The translations under genes and the position numbers were made by a program. 64,000 nucleotides of DNA, from NCBI RefSeq assembly GCF_014653695.1, contig NZ_BNAR01000001.1:744001-808000 (forward strand). The letters run 5' to 3'. The stretch is from Lentzea cavernae (GTDB lineage Bacteria > Actinomycetota > Actinomycetes > Mycobacteriales > Pseudonocardiaceae). The notes under the pieces were generated by a model. The model worked only from the letters and a program-made list of their open reading frames with translations. It had not been told where the DNA came from and ran no database searches. This document shows positions 52,079 through 59,803 of the stretch, one piece after another. Within the stretch, counting starts at the first letter, position 1, and every line of letters begins with the position of its first letter.

Positions 52079-53283
52079 GCGCCGAACGCCGGCCCCGCGG
52101 CGACGTCAAGCCGACCCGCCTCAGCCCGGCCGACCTCCTGCTGCTCGGCCTGACCCCACTGCGCACCAGGCCCATGCGGGCCGTGCTGTCCGCGCTCGGC
52201 ATCTCCATCGGCATCGCCACCCTGGTCGTCGTCACCGGCATCCCGGCGTCGAGCCGCGCCGCGTTGATGGAGGAGTTCGCCGCCCTGGGCACGAACCTCC
52301 TGCGCGCCGAGGCGGCGACCGGCACCGACGACGAACCCGCCTCCCTGCCACCGGAGTCCGTCGCGATGGTCGACCGCATCGGCCCGACCGGCGACGTCAG
52401 CGCGGTCGCGAACACGCACGCCGTGGTCCGCCGCTCCGACCGCGTCCCGGACTCGGAGACGTCCGGCCTGACCGTGCTGGCCGCGAAGCTGAACCTCCTG
52501 CAGACGCTCAACGGCCGCGTGCGAGCGGGCGTGTTCCTCAACGAGACCACCGAGAGGTTCCCCACCGTCGTGCTGGGCGACGTCGCCGCGACCCGGCTCG
52601 GCATCACCGCCCCGGACGCGCAGGTGAGGATCAACGACACGTGGTTCACGGTGATCGGGATCCTCGCCCCGCTGCCGCTCGCGCCGGAGGTCGAGCGGTC
52701 GGCCCTGGTCGGCTGGGAGTCGGCGAAGGGCCTCGGTTTCGACGAACGGCCCACCGTGCTCTACCTCAGGGCCGACGAACCGGCGATCGACGACGTGCGG
52801 GCCGTGCTGCCGCAGACGATCCACCCGCAACAGCCGGCGCAGGTGCGGGTCAGCCGCCCGTCCGACGCCCTCACGGCCAAGCGCCTCACCGAGAACACCT
52901 TCTCGGCGTTGATGCTGGGGCTGGCGGGCGTGGCGTTGCTGGTCGGCGGGATCGGGGTCGCGAACACGATGGTGATCTCCGTGCTGGAACGCAAGCGCGA
53001 GATCGGGCTGCGCCGGGCACTGGGCGCTCACCGCGGCCAGGTCAGGACCCAGTTCCTCACCGAGTCGGTCGTGCTGTGCCTGCTGGGTGGCGTCGCGGGT
53101 GTGCTGCTGGGGCTGACGGGCACGGCCGGGTACGCGTACGCGCACAACTGGCCCGCGGTGATCCCGGTGGAGATGGTCCTGGCCGGACTCGGCGCGGCCG
53201 TCGTGACCGGTGTGGTCGCGGGTGTCTACCCTGCCGTGCGGGCGTCGCGGCTCACGCCGACGGAGGCGCTCGCCGCGCCGTGA
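52075..53283 (+). CDS. ABC transporter permease, MacB/FtsX type
   Basis: A 402-residue permease with four transmembrane helices, the first at residues about 30-53 ([19 protein letters not shown]). A large extracytoplasmic MacB_PCD domain covers residues about 55-275. The FtsX domain has [34 protein letters not shown], diagnostic of MacB. GTG 52075 overlaps the ATPase stop. It works with the adaptor and ATPase to export or extract a compound, peptide or lipid. The cargo is unknown. Confidence 0.93.
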   Translation: MSAERRPRGDVKPTRLSPADLLLLGLTPLRTRPMRAVLSALGISIGIATLVVVTGIPASSRAALMEEFAALGTNLLRAEAATGTDDEPASLPPESVAMVDRIGPTGDVSAVANTHAVVRRSDRVPDSETSGLTVLAAKLNLLQTLNGRVRAGVFLNETTERFPTVVLGDVAATRLGITAPDAQVRINDTWFTVIGILAPLPLAPEVERSALVGWESAKGLGFDERPTVLYLRADEPAIDDVRAVLPQTIHPQQPAQVRVSRPSDALTAKRLTENTFSALMLGLAGVALLVGGIGVANTMVISVLERKREIGLRRALGAHRGQVRTQFLTESVVLCLLGGVAGVLLGLTGTAGYAYAHNWPAVIPVEMVLAGLGAAVVTGVVAGVYPAVRASRLTPTEALAAP

Positions 53284-53320
53284 GCGCCCTCCCCCGGGCC
53301 GCGTCTATCCTGGCGGGGCC

Positions 53321-53980
53321 ATGAACCGGGGGAAGAACGCGCAGCGCTTCAGGTCCGTGCGCGGCCTGGGGCTCGTGGCGTCCGTCCTCATCGGGCTCGT
53401 GGCCCTCGGCAACGTCGCCGAGGCCGCGGCCGACTGGCTGACCTACACGACCATCCGCGACTACCGCGCCCACGACACCACGCCGGCCGAGCTCGCCACG
53501 CACTACACGGTCAGGGTTCTCACCAACTGGCCGCCGGCGGTCATCACGGCCGCGGCGATCACCGCGTTCATCATGTGGCTGCACAACGCCCGCATCAACG
53601 CCGGGCACCTCGTCCCCGCGGGCGAGCGCCTCCGCGACCCCGTGTGGGTCTGGTTGAGCTGGTGCGTACCCGTCGTGAACCTCTGGTTTCCCAAGGTGGT
53701 CGTCGACGACGTCTGGCGCGCCAGCGATCCGCGGCTGCGGGACGTGCCCCTGGAGGAACGGCCGTCCCCAGCCACGACCACGAGGTGGTGGACCGCGTTC
53801 GTGCTCATGTGGCTGCTCGACCTCGTGCACGTCCAGTCCTTCCAGGACGGCGACATCTCGAACGGGTGGTACGCGTTCGCGGCCGTCCAGACGACGATCT
53901 GCGCGGCCGTCGGCATCGTCGCCGCGGTCCTCGCGGCGCGGGTGGTGCGACAGATCTCGTCCTTCCAGAGCACCCCTTAG
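53321..53980 (+). CDS. DUF4328-type membrane protein
   Basis: A 219-residue protein with four to five hydrophobic helices (GLVASVLIGLVALGNVAEAAA, VITAAAITAFIMWLHNAR, VWVWLSWCVPVVNLWFPKVVVDDVWRAS, WWTAFVLMWLLDLV, TTICAAVGIVAAVLAARVV). The VNLWFPKxxVDDVWRAS segment and overall length match the DUF4328 family common in actinobacteria. Function unknown. It stands alone after the ABC operon, with its own GGCGGGG site. Confidence 0.85.
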   Translation: MNRGKNAQRFRSVRGLGLVASVLIGLVALGNVAEAAADWLTYTTIRDYRAHDTTPAELATHYTVRVLTNWPPAVITAAAITAFIMWLHNARINAGHLVPAGERLRDPVWVWLSWCVPVVNLWFPKVVVDDVWRASDPRLRDVPLEERPSPATTTRWWTAFVLMWLLDLVHVQSFQDGDISNGWYAFAAVQTTICAAVGIVAAVLAARVVRQISSFQSTP

Positions 53981-54029
53981 GCCGTCCGTCCTCTTCGGAC
54001 TGCACGACCTCCGGGTTACCATCACCCCC

Positions 54030-54443
54030 ATGCCAGACGTCGGCGTCCTCTCCGCACACCTGCTCTCGGGCTTCCAGAAGGAGCTCTTCGCCCGTCTGGC
54101 CGAGGCGGGCCACGAGCACCTGCGCCCGCGTCACGGCGCCGTCATGGCCTACATCGCCACCACGGGCACGCGCGCGAGCGAGCTGTCCGAGCGTTCCGGC
54201 CAGCACAAGCAGGTCGTCAGCACGCTGGTCGACGAGCTCGAACGCCTCGGCTACGTCACCCGGCAGCCCGACCCGGCGGACCGGCGGGCGAAACTGGTCG
54301 TGCCCACCGACCTGGGTCGTGACCAGATGGTCCAGGCGAAGCGGATCATCTCCGACATCGAGGCCAGGCTCGCCGAACTGGTGGGGCGCGAGCGGTTCAG
54401 CGAGTTCAAGGCCGTCTTCGAGGAGATCACGCGCCGCCACTAG
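54030..54443 (+). CDS. MarR family transcriptional regulator
   Basis: A 137-residue winged-helix regulator. The helix-turn-helix and wing are residues about 38-100 (MAYIATTGTRASELSERSGQHKQVVSTLVDELERLGYVTRQPDPADRRAKLVV). No Shine-Dalgarno precedes the ATG. A TACCAT box ends 7 bases upstream, so the mRNA may be leaderless. It converges with the NmrA gene (4-base overlap). A 7-base-arm palindrome in the NmrA promoter is a plausible target. Confidence 0.9.
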   Translation: MPDVGVLSAHLLSGFQKELFARLAEAGHEHLRPRHGAVMAYIATTGTRASELSERSGQHKQVVSTLVDELERLGYVTRQPDPADRRAKLVVPTDLGRDQMVQAKRIISDIEARLAELVGRERFSEFKAVFEEITRRH

Positions 54444-55378
54444 CCGATCACGATCTCCTCGCGGTGCGCGGTGAGGAACTCCTTCAGCGTCAGCCACCCC
54501 GGCACGAGCTCGCGGGTCCGCGCGGTGCCGCGGCGCGGCAGGATGTGCGTGTCGAACTCCGCGTAGTACTGGAACATGTTGCCCAGGTCCTCCGCCGCCG
54601 GGAAGCCGAGCGCGCGGAAGTCGTTGTGGGACATGGGGTCGTACGCGACCTCCTCGCCCAGGACCTCGCTGAAGGCCTCGGCGACCTCCTCGCCGGTGAG
54701 GTGCTCGGCGCCCAGCCCGATCGTCTGGCCGATGGTCTCCGACGGGTGCTTGAGGATGCTCACGACCGCCTTGCCGATGTCCTCGGCCGCGATGCCGGAG
54801 ATCCTGCTCTCCCCCATCGGCAACGACAGCGCCAGCGTGCCGTCCGCGCGCCGATGCGGCGCGGAGCCGCTCAGCAAGTTGTTCCAGTAGAACGACATCC
54901 GCACGTACGTCGTCGGTAGCCCCGCCTGTGCGAACAACGCGTCCGCCTCGCCGCCCTTCACGTCGAAGTGCGGCACCTTGTACTTCCCCTCGAGCGTGGG
55001 CATCCGGTCGTCGTCGAGCGAGATCGCCTCGCGGGTGTCCTCCAGCGTCGACCACACCACGTGCCGCAGGCCTTGCGCCGCGGCCACCAGGTTGCGGACC
55101 TCCTCGACCTCCTTCGCCGGCGACATGTGGGTGAAGTACGGCGTGACCAGGTACGCCCCGTACGCGCCGTCGAACCCCTTCCGCAGGCTGTCCACGTCGT
55201 ACAGGTCGGCCGCGACGACCTCCGCGCCCAGTGCGGCCAGCTTCGCGGCCGCTGCCGACTCGGGGTTGCGGGCGAGCGCGCGCACCGCGAACTCCCCGTC
55301 GGCCAGCAGCGCCCTCGCCACCGACCCGCCCTGCTCGCCGGTCGCACCCACCACGGCAATGATCTTCTTCTCGCTCAT
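54440..55378 (-). CDS. NmrA-like NAD(P)-binding protein 2
   Basis: A 312-residue NmrA/HSCARG-type atypical SDR. It opens KIIAVVGATGEQGGSVARALLADG, followed by a VRALARNPES nucleotide-specificity region. HVVWSTLEDTREA and the C-terminal helical region match NmrA-like NAD(P) sensors or ketone reductases. ATG 55378 follows GGAGGG. It is not close in sequence to the NmrA protein at 42417. Expression is probably set by the convergent MarR gene. Substrate or partner unknown. Confidence 0.88.
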   Translation of the reverse strand: MSEKKIIAVVGATGEQGGSVARALLADGEFAVRALARNPESAAAAKLAALGAEVVAADLYDVDSLRKGFDGAYGAYLVTPYFTHMSPAKEVEEVRNLVAAAQGLRHVVWSTLEDTREAISLDDDRMPTLEGKYKVPHFDVKGGEADALFAQAGLPTTYVRMSFYWNNLLSGSAPHRRADGTLALSLPMGESRISGIAAEDIGKAVVSILKHPSETIGQTIGLGAEHLTGEEVAEAFSEVLGEEVAYDPMSHNDFRALGFPAAEDLGNMFQYYAEFDTHILPRRGTARTRELVPGWLTLKEFLTAHREEIVIG

Positions 55379-55390
55379 GCCCTCCACCAT

Positions 55391-55411
55391 ATAGTCATAA
55401 ATCTTGACTAT
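55391..55411. promoter_or_regulatory. MarR-type operator upstream of the NmrA-like gene
   Basis: ATAGTCA-taaatct-TGACTAT is a perfect 7-base inverted repeat 13 bases before the NmrA-like ATG, in an AT-rich patch that should also hold the promoter. It is the size and shape of MarR sites. Confidence 0.72.
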
Positions 55412-55458
55412 CAAGCTGGATGACTACCTCGATCGAGTGGCATCGGCCACGATCAGCT

Positions 55459-55480
55459 GATTTACCGGTGGCCAACCGGC
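55459..55480 (+). repeat. 22-base element, copy 2
   Basis: GATTTACCG-GT-GGCCAACCGGC matches the element at 46292-46313 at 20 of 22 bases. It is 37 bases before the small secreted-protein start, where it could act as a promoter element. Confidence 0.7.
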
Positions 55481-55517
55481 ACGGCGCAGGCTCCGGCCAA
55501 ACGAGGAGGAGCACCTG

Positions 55518-55934
55518 ATGCGCAAGATCCTGGCCGCGGGAGCCGTGGTGGCAGCCGCTCTGAGCACGACGGCCGGCATCGCCCAGGCCGAGTCCAGCCC
55601 GACCTGTTCCAGCGTGACGCAGATCGGGTCGACGGCCTACGCCACGAGCGGCGGCACGACCGTCGCGTCGGTCAAGCAGTTCAAGGGGTGCGGGAAGAAC
55701 TTCTCGTACGTCTACGTGTGGGACTCGTGGATCTCCAGCCACAGCAGGGACTTCACGCTCCGCACGTACGTCCAGACGCGCCCGAACAACAGCAACGGCT
55801 ACAAGACGGGTGCGCGGGGGCAGCAGGAGCTGTGGTCCGGCGGCGCGGACACGCTCGACCAGTGCACGCGCGCGCACGGTGAGGTCGACGGGAGCAGCTA
55901 CTTCACGTTCGCCAAGACCAGCGAGCGCTGCTAG
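55518..55934 (+). CDS. Small secreted protein of unknown function
   Basis: A 138-residue secreted protein with a signal peptide over residues 1-24 (GIAQAESS cut). The body has four cysteines (SPTCSS, KGCGKN, LDQCTR, SERC) that could form two disulfides, and aromatic-rich beta segments (FSYVYVWDSWISSHSRDFTLRTYV). I recognise no family. GAGGAGG precedes the ATG. Its stop is shared, as palindromic CTAG, with the convergent gene. Confidence 0.75.
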   Translation: MRKILAAGAVVAAALSTTAGIAQAESSPTCSSVTQIGSTAYATSGGTTVASVKQFKGCGKNFSYVYVWDSWISSHSRDFTLRTYVQTRPNNSNGYKTGARGQQELWSGGADTLDQCTRAHGEVDGSSYFTFAKTSERC

Positions 55935-56362
55935 CTCGACGCGAACTCCGCCAGCCCGCCGGCCACCAGGACGGTGGCGGTGGAGCGCCCGGCCGGACTG
56001 TGCCGGTCGGGCCCGTGCTCCGGCAGCCGCGTCTTGTTCACGCGCACACTCGTGTCGTAGGCCCGGACGTGCTGAGGGCACTCACAACCGCCGGCGAGCG
56101 GCACGGTGCACGCGAACCCCGTGCGCAGCCGCTCGACGTCGGAGGCGGAGAGGATCGAGGACCAGACCATGACCTCGTCCTCCTCGCCGAACACCACGAA
56201 GCCGTCGTAGCTGAACGCCCGCAACTCACCGACCGAGCACGCGGCGCAGAACAGCACGCGCGTGTAGTCGTGACTGCGCTCGTACGGCCCGGCCTCGTGG
56301 ACGTTGACCACGAACTCCTGCTGTCCCGAGCAGATCAGGCAGAGGTCCGACCAGGTCCTCAT
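55931..56362 (-). CDS. Small Cys-pair protein of unknown function
   Basis: A 143-residue cytoplasmic protein. Two CxxC pairs (LCLICSG and FCAACSV) and a CECP motif suggest zinc ribbons. Between them is ELRAFSYDGFVVFGEEDEVMVW. I know no family. ATG 56362 overlaps the stop of the SPW protein gene (ATGA), so the two are co-translated. Confidence 0.65.
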   Translation of the reverse strand: MRTWSDLCLICSGQQEFVVNVHEAGPYERSHDYTRVLFCAACSVGELRAFSYDGFVVFGEEDEVMVWSSILSASDVERLRTGFACTVPLAGGCECPQHVRAYDTSVRVNKTRLPEHGPDRHSPAGRSTATVLVAGGLAEFASS

Positions 56363-56724
56363 CTCCGCATGCCGATCAGCAGCGCCAGCGCCGCCGTGAG
56401 CGCGATGAGACCGCCCACCACCAGCTGGTTGAGCCAAACGGCCGCAGCGCCACCGTCCGCTCGCAGCAGCGCCACGACGACCAACCACAGCGCCAGCCCG
56501 ATCGTCACGTGCCGGATGAACGGCACGTCCAGCGGCGCCATCGCCCGCACCATGCCGAGCAGCATGATCACGACGGCCAGTCCCATGGACACCCAGTACG
56601 GCCGGAAAGCGTGCAGCGACGCGTCGAAGTGCAGGACCGGCGGTGCGGCGATCAGCCACACGCCCGCCAGGAAGGCGGCGACACCGGCCCTGCTCTCGAC
56701 AGTTCGTCCGTGTACATCCCCCAC
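56359..56724 (-). CDS. SPW-repeat-type membrane protein
   Basis: A 121-residue protein with four hydrophobic helices (VAAFLAGVWLIAAPPVL, WVSMGLAVVIMLLGMV, HVTIGLALWLVVVALL, LNQLVVGGLIALTAALALLI). It resembles SPW-repeat proteins (PF03779), which are short membrane proteins of unknown role. The longer frame to 56763 begins upstream of a terminator hairpin, so GTG 56724 is preferred; the true start is uncertain. It is coupled to the Cys-pair protein. Confidence 0.65.
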   Translation of the reverse strand: MGDVHGRTVESRAGVAAFLAGVWLIAAPPVLHFDASLHAFRPYWVSMGLAVVIMLLGMVRAMAPLDVPFIRHVTIGLALWLVVVALLRADGGAAAVWLNQLVVGGLIALTAALALLIGMRR

Positions 56725-56758
56725 ACGGGTAATTCTGGCCTCTACAGGCCCGTGTGGG
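56720..56758. terminator. Terminator hairpin after the polysaccharide lyase-like gene
   Basis: CCCACACGGG and CCCGTGTGGG pair perfectly (10 bp) around a 19-base loop that itself contains GGCC-tctaca-GGCC. It lies just after the lyase-like gene stop. The start chosen for the SPW gene falls inside it. Confidence 0.8.
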
Positions 56759-56766
56759 AACACCCT

Positions 56767-57543
56767 CTATTCGTTCCGGTACGCCTTCATGTTGCGGAGC
56801 AGCAGATAGGTGTCCTGGAGCTGCGCGGAGTCGTTGATGCTCCGGTAGATGCCCCACTTCGGATGTGCCTGGTCACCGCCCAGCCACGTGTCGAAACCGG
56901 ACCGCGACGCGGTGACGACCGTCCTGCCGGCGTCCTTCAGCGTGAAGCGCAGGCTGCCGGAGTCGGCGACCTTGATCTCGATCTCCACGTCGATCCACCT
57001 GGTGCGCAACGGGGCCAGCGGTGTGCTGCCGAGCTTCGCCTGTCCCGCGCCGAACAGTCGCATCTCGACGGTCTCGGTGGAACCGGAGCGGAACAACGAC
57101 ATGGTGACCACGGGCGAGTCGACGCCGGTGTGCTTGACCTGGAAGATGTGAGTGAAGCTGGTGGTGCCCTTCAACGACGCCGGGATGTACATCTGGTAGG
57201 TGAACCGCCAGGTCTCACCCTTCTTCATGTCGTGCCGGGTGCTGCCGGTCTGAATGGCGCGCACCTCGTTGCGCTGCCGGTCGGCACCGTCCCGGTCGGC
57301 CTTGTGCATCACGAACCGGTACTGGTCGCTCTCGGCGAAGACGTGCGTCGCCGACGGGTGCGAGTCCGAGCGGTCGTCCTCGATGCCGGCGAACGCCTTC
57401 AGCCCGGCCACACCGGGGTTCGGAGCCCACTTCTGCACGAACGCCATCGCACCCACGTCGGCCGATGCCACACCCGCGGCCAGTGGCGTGGCCGCGACGG
57501 CGAGAGCGCCTCGCAGTGCGGTGCGGCGGTTGAACAACTCCAT
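56767..57543 (-). CDS. Tat-exported polysaccharide lyase-like protein
   Basis: A 258-residue protein with a twin-arginine signal (NRRTALRGALAVAATPLAAG). The body is a beta-jelly-roll of the polysaccharide-lyase/lectin type, with RNEVRAIQTGS, TSFTHIFQVKH, a DVEIEIKVADSG strand and HPKWGIYRSI near the end. These match the Tat-signal lyase-like proteins of actinomycetes (PF14099/PL20-like). The His and Arg in FTHIFQVKH and RNEVR could be catalytic. The substrate, probably an acidic polysaccharide, is not defined. ATG 57543 follows GAGGAAC. Confidence 0.78.
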   Translation of the reverse strand: MELFNRRTALRGALAVAATPLAAGVASADVGAMAFVQKWAPNPGVAGLKAFAGIEDDRSDSHPSATHVFAESDQYRFVMHKADRDGADRQRNEVRAIQTGSTRHDMKKGETWRFTYQMYIPASLKGTTSFTHIFQVKHTGVDSPVVTMSLFRSGSTETVEMRLFGAGQAKLGSTPLAPLRTRWIDVEIEIKVADSGSLRFTLKDAGRTVVTASRSGFDTWLGGDQAHPKWGIYRSINDSAQLQDTYLLLRNMKAYRNE

Positions 57544-57681
57544 CGGTGTTCCTCCTCGAACCAGGGATTCGAGGCAGCGGTGGGCACACGATGCCACATT
57601 TGTGGAGATGTGGTGCAGATCCGGTGAAGGTGTCGCCGGAAGCGGAAACCGGCCCGGTCGCCCGTCCTACCGTCGGACGGC

Positions 57682-58713
57682 ATGGACACCGTGGACGTGC
57701 TCGTCGTCGGCGCCGGGCTGGCCGGCCTCACCACCGCGCGCCTGCTCGCGGAGGCGGGGCTCGACGTGGCCGTGTGCGAACGCAGGACGAGCCTCGAGAC
57801 CGGCATCCGCACGACCGGCATCTTCGTCCGGCGCACCCTGGACGACTACGCGCTGCCCCACCTCGGCCCGGCGGTCCGGCGCGTGCTGCTCTACCCGCCG
57901 TCGCTGGAGAAACCGGTGGAGCTCGTGAGCGCGCGCGACGAGTTCCGGGTCGGCGACATGGAGGGCATCTACGCCTCCGCGGTGCGGGACGCCGAACGGG
58001 CGGGCGCGCAGGTCAGCCTGAACTCGAGCTATCCGGCCAAGTCCACGAGAGCGCGGTTCACCATCGGCGCGGACGGCGCCCGGTCCACGGTCGCGAAGAA
58101 CCTCGGCCTCGACGTCAACCGGCAGCTGATCACCGGCATCGAGGAGGTCTACCCGGTCAGGACCGGTTCGGTGCCGACCTTCCACTGCGTGGTCGACCCC
58201 CGGCTCGCGCCCGGCTACATCGCCTGGGTCATCGACGACGGCGAGCACGCGCACGTCGGGCTGGCGGGGAGGGCCGACCGGTTCACCGCGCCGCTCCCCC
58301 AGCTGCTGCAACGCTTCCGCGACAGCTTCCCGGCCCCCGACCCCACCGGGCCGGTGAAACGGCGGGGCGGGCCGATCCCGGTCGGCGGACTGCTCCGCAG
58401 GATCGTGTCACCGCAAGGGCTGCTGGTCGGGGACGCGGCGGGCGCGGTCTCGCCGCTCACGGCGGGCGGGCTCGACCCGTGCATGCGGATGCCCGAGCTC
58501 GCGGCCTCGGTCACGTTCGACTACCTGCGCAGCGGCAACAGGTACGTGCTGGAGCACTACGACGGCGCGGCGATGAGGCGCCGGTACCTGCTGCGGTCCC
58601 AGTTGCGCCGCGGGCTGTCGCTGGTCCGCGGACCGGGCCTCGCCGAGGTGGCGTTCGCGTTGCTGCGCACGCCACCCGGCAAGGCCGCGGCCAGGCGGAT
58701 CCTCTTCGACTAG
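57682..58713 (+). CDS. FAD-dependent oxidoreductase, geranylgeranyl reductase-like
   Basis: A 343-residue flavoprotein. It opens VLVVGAGLAGLTTARLLAEAG, and the acid motif FTIGADGARSTVAKNLG follows. The FAD pyrophosphate segment is GLLVGDAAGAVSPLTAGGLDP, typical of geranylgeranyl reductase and related aromatic-ring monooxygenase-like families. No signal peptide. It stands alone, divergent from the lyase-like gene. Likely activity: reduction of prenyl double bonds, or oxidation of a small hydrophobic substrate. Confidence 0.82.
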   Translation: MDTVDVLVVGAGLAGLTTARLLAEAGLDVAVCERRTSLETGIRTTGIFVRRTLDDYALPHLGPAVRRVLLYPPSLEKPVELVSARDEFRVGDMEGIYASAVRDAERAGAQVSLNSSYPAKSTRARFTIGADGARSTVAKNLGLDVNRQLITGIEEVYPVRTGSVPTFHCVVDPRLAPGYIAWVIDDGEHAHVGLAGRADRFTAPLPQLLQRFRDSFPAPDPTGPVKRRGGPIPVGGLLRRIVSPQGLLVGDAAGAVSPLTAGGLDPCMRMPELAASVTFDYLRSGNRYVLEHYDGAAMRRRYLLRSQLRRGLSLVRGPGLAEVAFALLRTPPGKAAARRILFD

Positions 58714-58721
58714 GACGTGCC

Positions 58722-59795
58722 TCAGGCGGTCAGGAGCGTCAACCCGTACGTGCGAAGGATCTCGTTGACGGGCTGGAACCAGGTGCGGCCACCGCTGGAG
58801 CAGTTGCCGTACCCGCCGGACGTCACGCCCTGCGCCTGGTCACCGGTGATGAACGACCCACCGGAGTCGCCACCTTCGGCGCACACGCTCGTCCCGACCA
58901 TCTCGTAGACCGCGCCCTGCTGGTAGTTCACGGTCTCGTTGCGGCCCTGGATCACACCGCAGTGCCAGTGCGTGGTCGAGCCCGAGCGGCACACCGAGGT
59001 GCCGGGCGGGGCCTCCCACGACCCGCGCACCAGCGCGTCGCTCGTCTGGCCCCAGCCGAGCACGACCGGGACGTTCCACCAGCCGCCGCCGGTGCGTACC
59101 CAGCCGTAGTCGTTGGTGGGGAACGACGATCCGACGAACTCGCCCTGCCACGACCGGTCCCAGCCGTAGACGTTCCAGGCACCGACGTTGCAGTGGCCGG
59201 CGGTGACGTAACCGCCGTGCACCGAGAACCCGATCGAGCACCGGACGTTGCCCGTGTAGAACGGGTCGCCGCCGACGGTGCCGGCCGCGAACGTCTGCGG
59301 CTTCTGAACGCCCGCGGTGTTCACGACGACGTCCTTCGGCAGCGCCGAGAGGTCGGCACCCGGCAGGGCGTCGACCACGACGGCGCCGCGCTGGACGTCG
59401 ACCCGCCACCCGGCGACGTCCTTCGGCACCGCCCCGGCCTTCGACAGGCCGTCGATGCCGGACTTCACCGCGTTCAGGGACGCGAGTGTCTTCGTGCGCA
59501 GCACCGGTTCGGCGCCGGCCGCTCTGACGGCGTCGGCCTTCGCCGGGTCGGTGACGGCCACCTTGAGCTTGCCGTCGGCGTACCAGCTGCCGCCGTACGC
59601 GCCGGCGGCTGCCTGCTCGGCGGCCGGCGCGATCTTCAGCGCCACCTTCTCCTGGCGGATCCTCATCAGCGCTTCGGCCTGGGTGATGCCGAAGTCGCGG
59701 CTCATCGCGTCGACGACCTCGGCAGAGGCCGTCGCGGCAGGGATGGTGATCGTGCTCAGCACGACCGCGGACACGGAAACCATTCGTAGCAGCAT
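58722..59795 (-). CDS. Secreted alpha-lytic/streptogrisin-type serine protease
   Basis: A 357-residue S1E protease precursor. The signal peptide is residues 1-25 and an alpha-lytic-type pro-region runs from about residue 26 to 169, needed for folding. The mature enzyme starts near 170 (AAGTVGGDPFY). Catalytic triad: His201 (TAGHC), Asp229 (FPTNDYGWVR), Ser311 (GGDSGGS). Cysteines 186/202 and 305/333 pair as in streptogrisins. The ATG follows GGAGA, which overlaps the GH2 stop 8 bases upstream, so the gene appears to be the last of the sugar operon. Confidence 0.92.
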   Translation of the reverse strand: MLLRMVSVSAVVLSTITIPAATASAEVVDAMSRDFGITQAEALMRIRQEKVALKIAPAAEQAAAGAYGGSWYADGKLKVAVTDPAKADAVRAAGAEPVLRTKTLASLNAVKSGIDGLSKAGAVPKDVAGWRVDVQRGAVVVDALPGADLSALPKDVVVNTAGVQKPQTFAAGTVGGDPFYTGNVRCSIGFSVHGGYVTAGHCNVGAWNVYGWDRSWQGEFVGSSFPTNDYGWVRTGGGWWNVPVVLGWGQTSDALVRGSWEAPPGTSVCRSGSTTHWHCGVIQGRNETVNYQQGAVYEMVGTSVCAEGGDSGGSFITGDQAQGVTSGGYGNCSSGGRTWFQPVNEILRTYGLTLLTA

Positions 59796-59803
59796 GATGT
59801 CTC

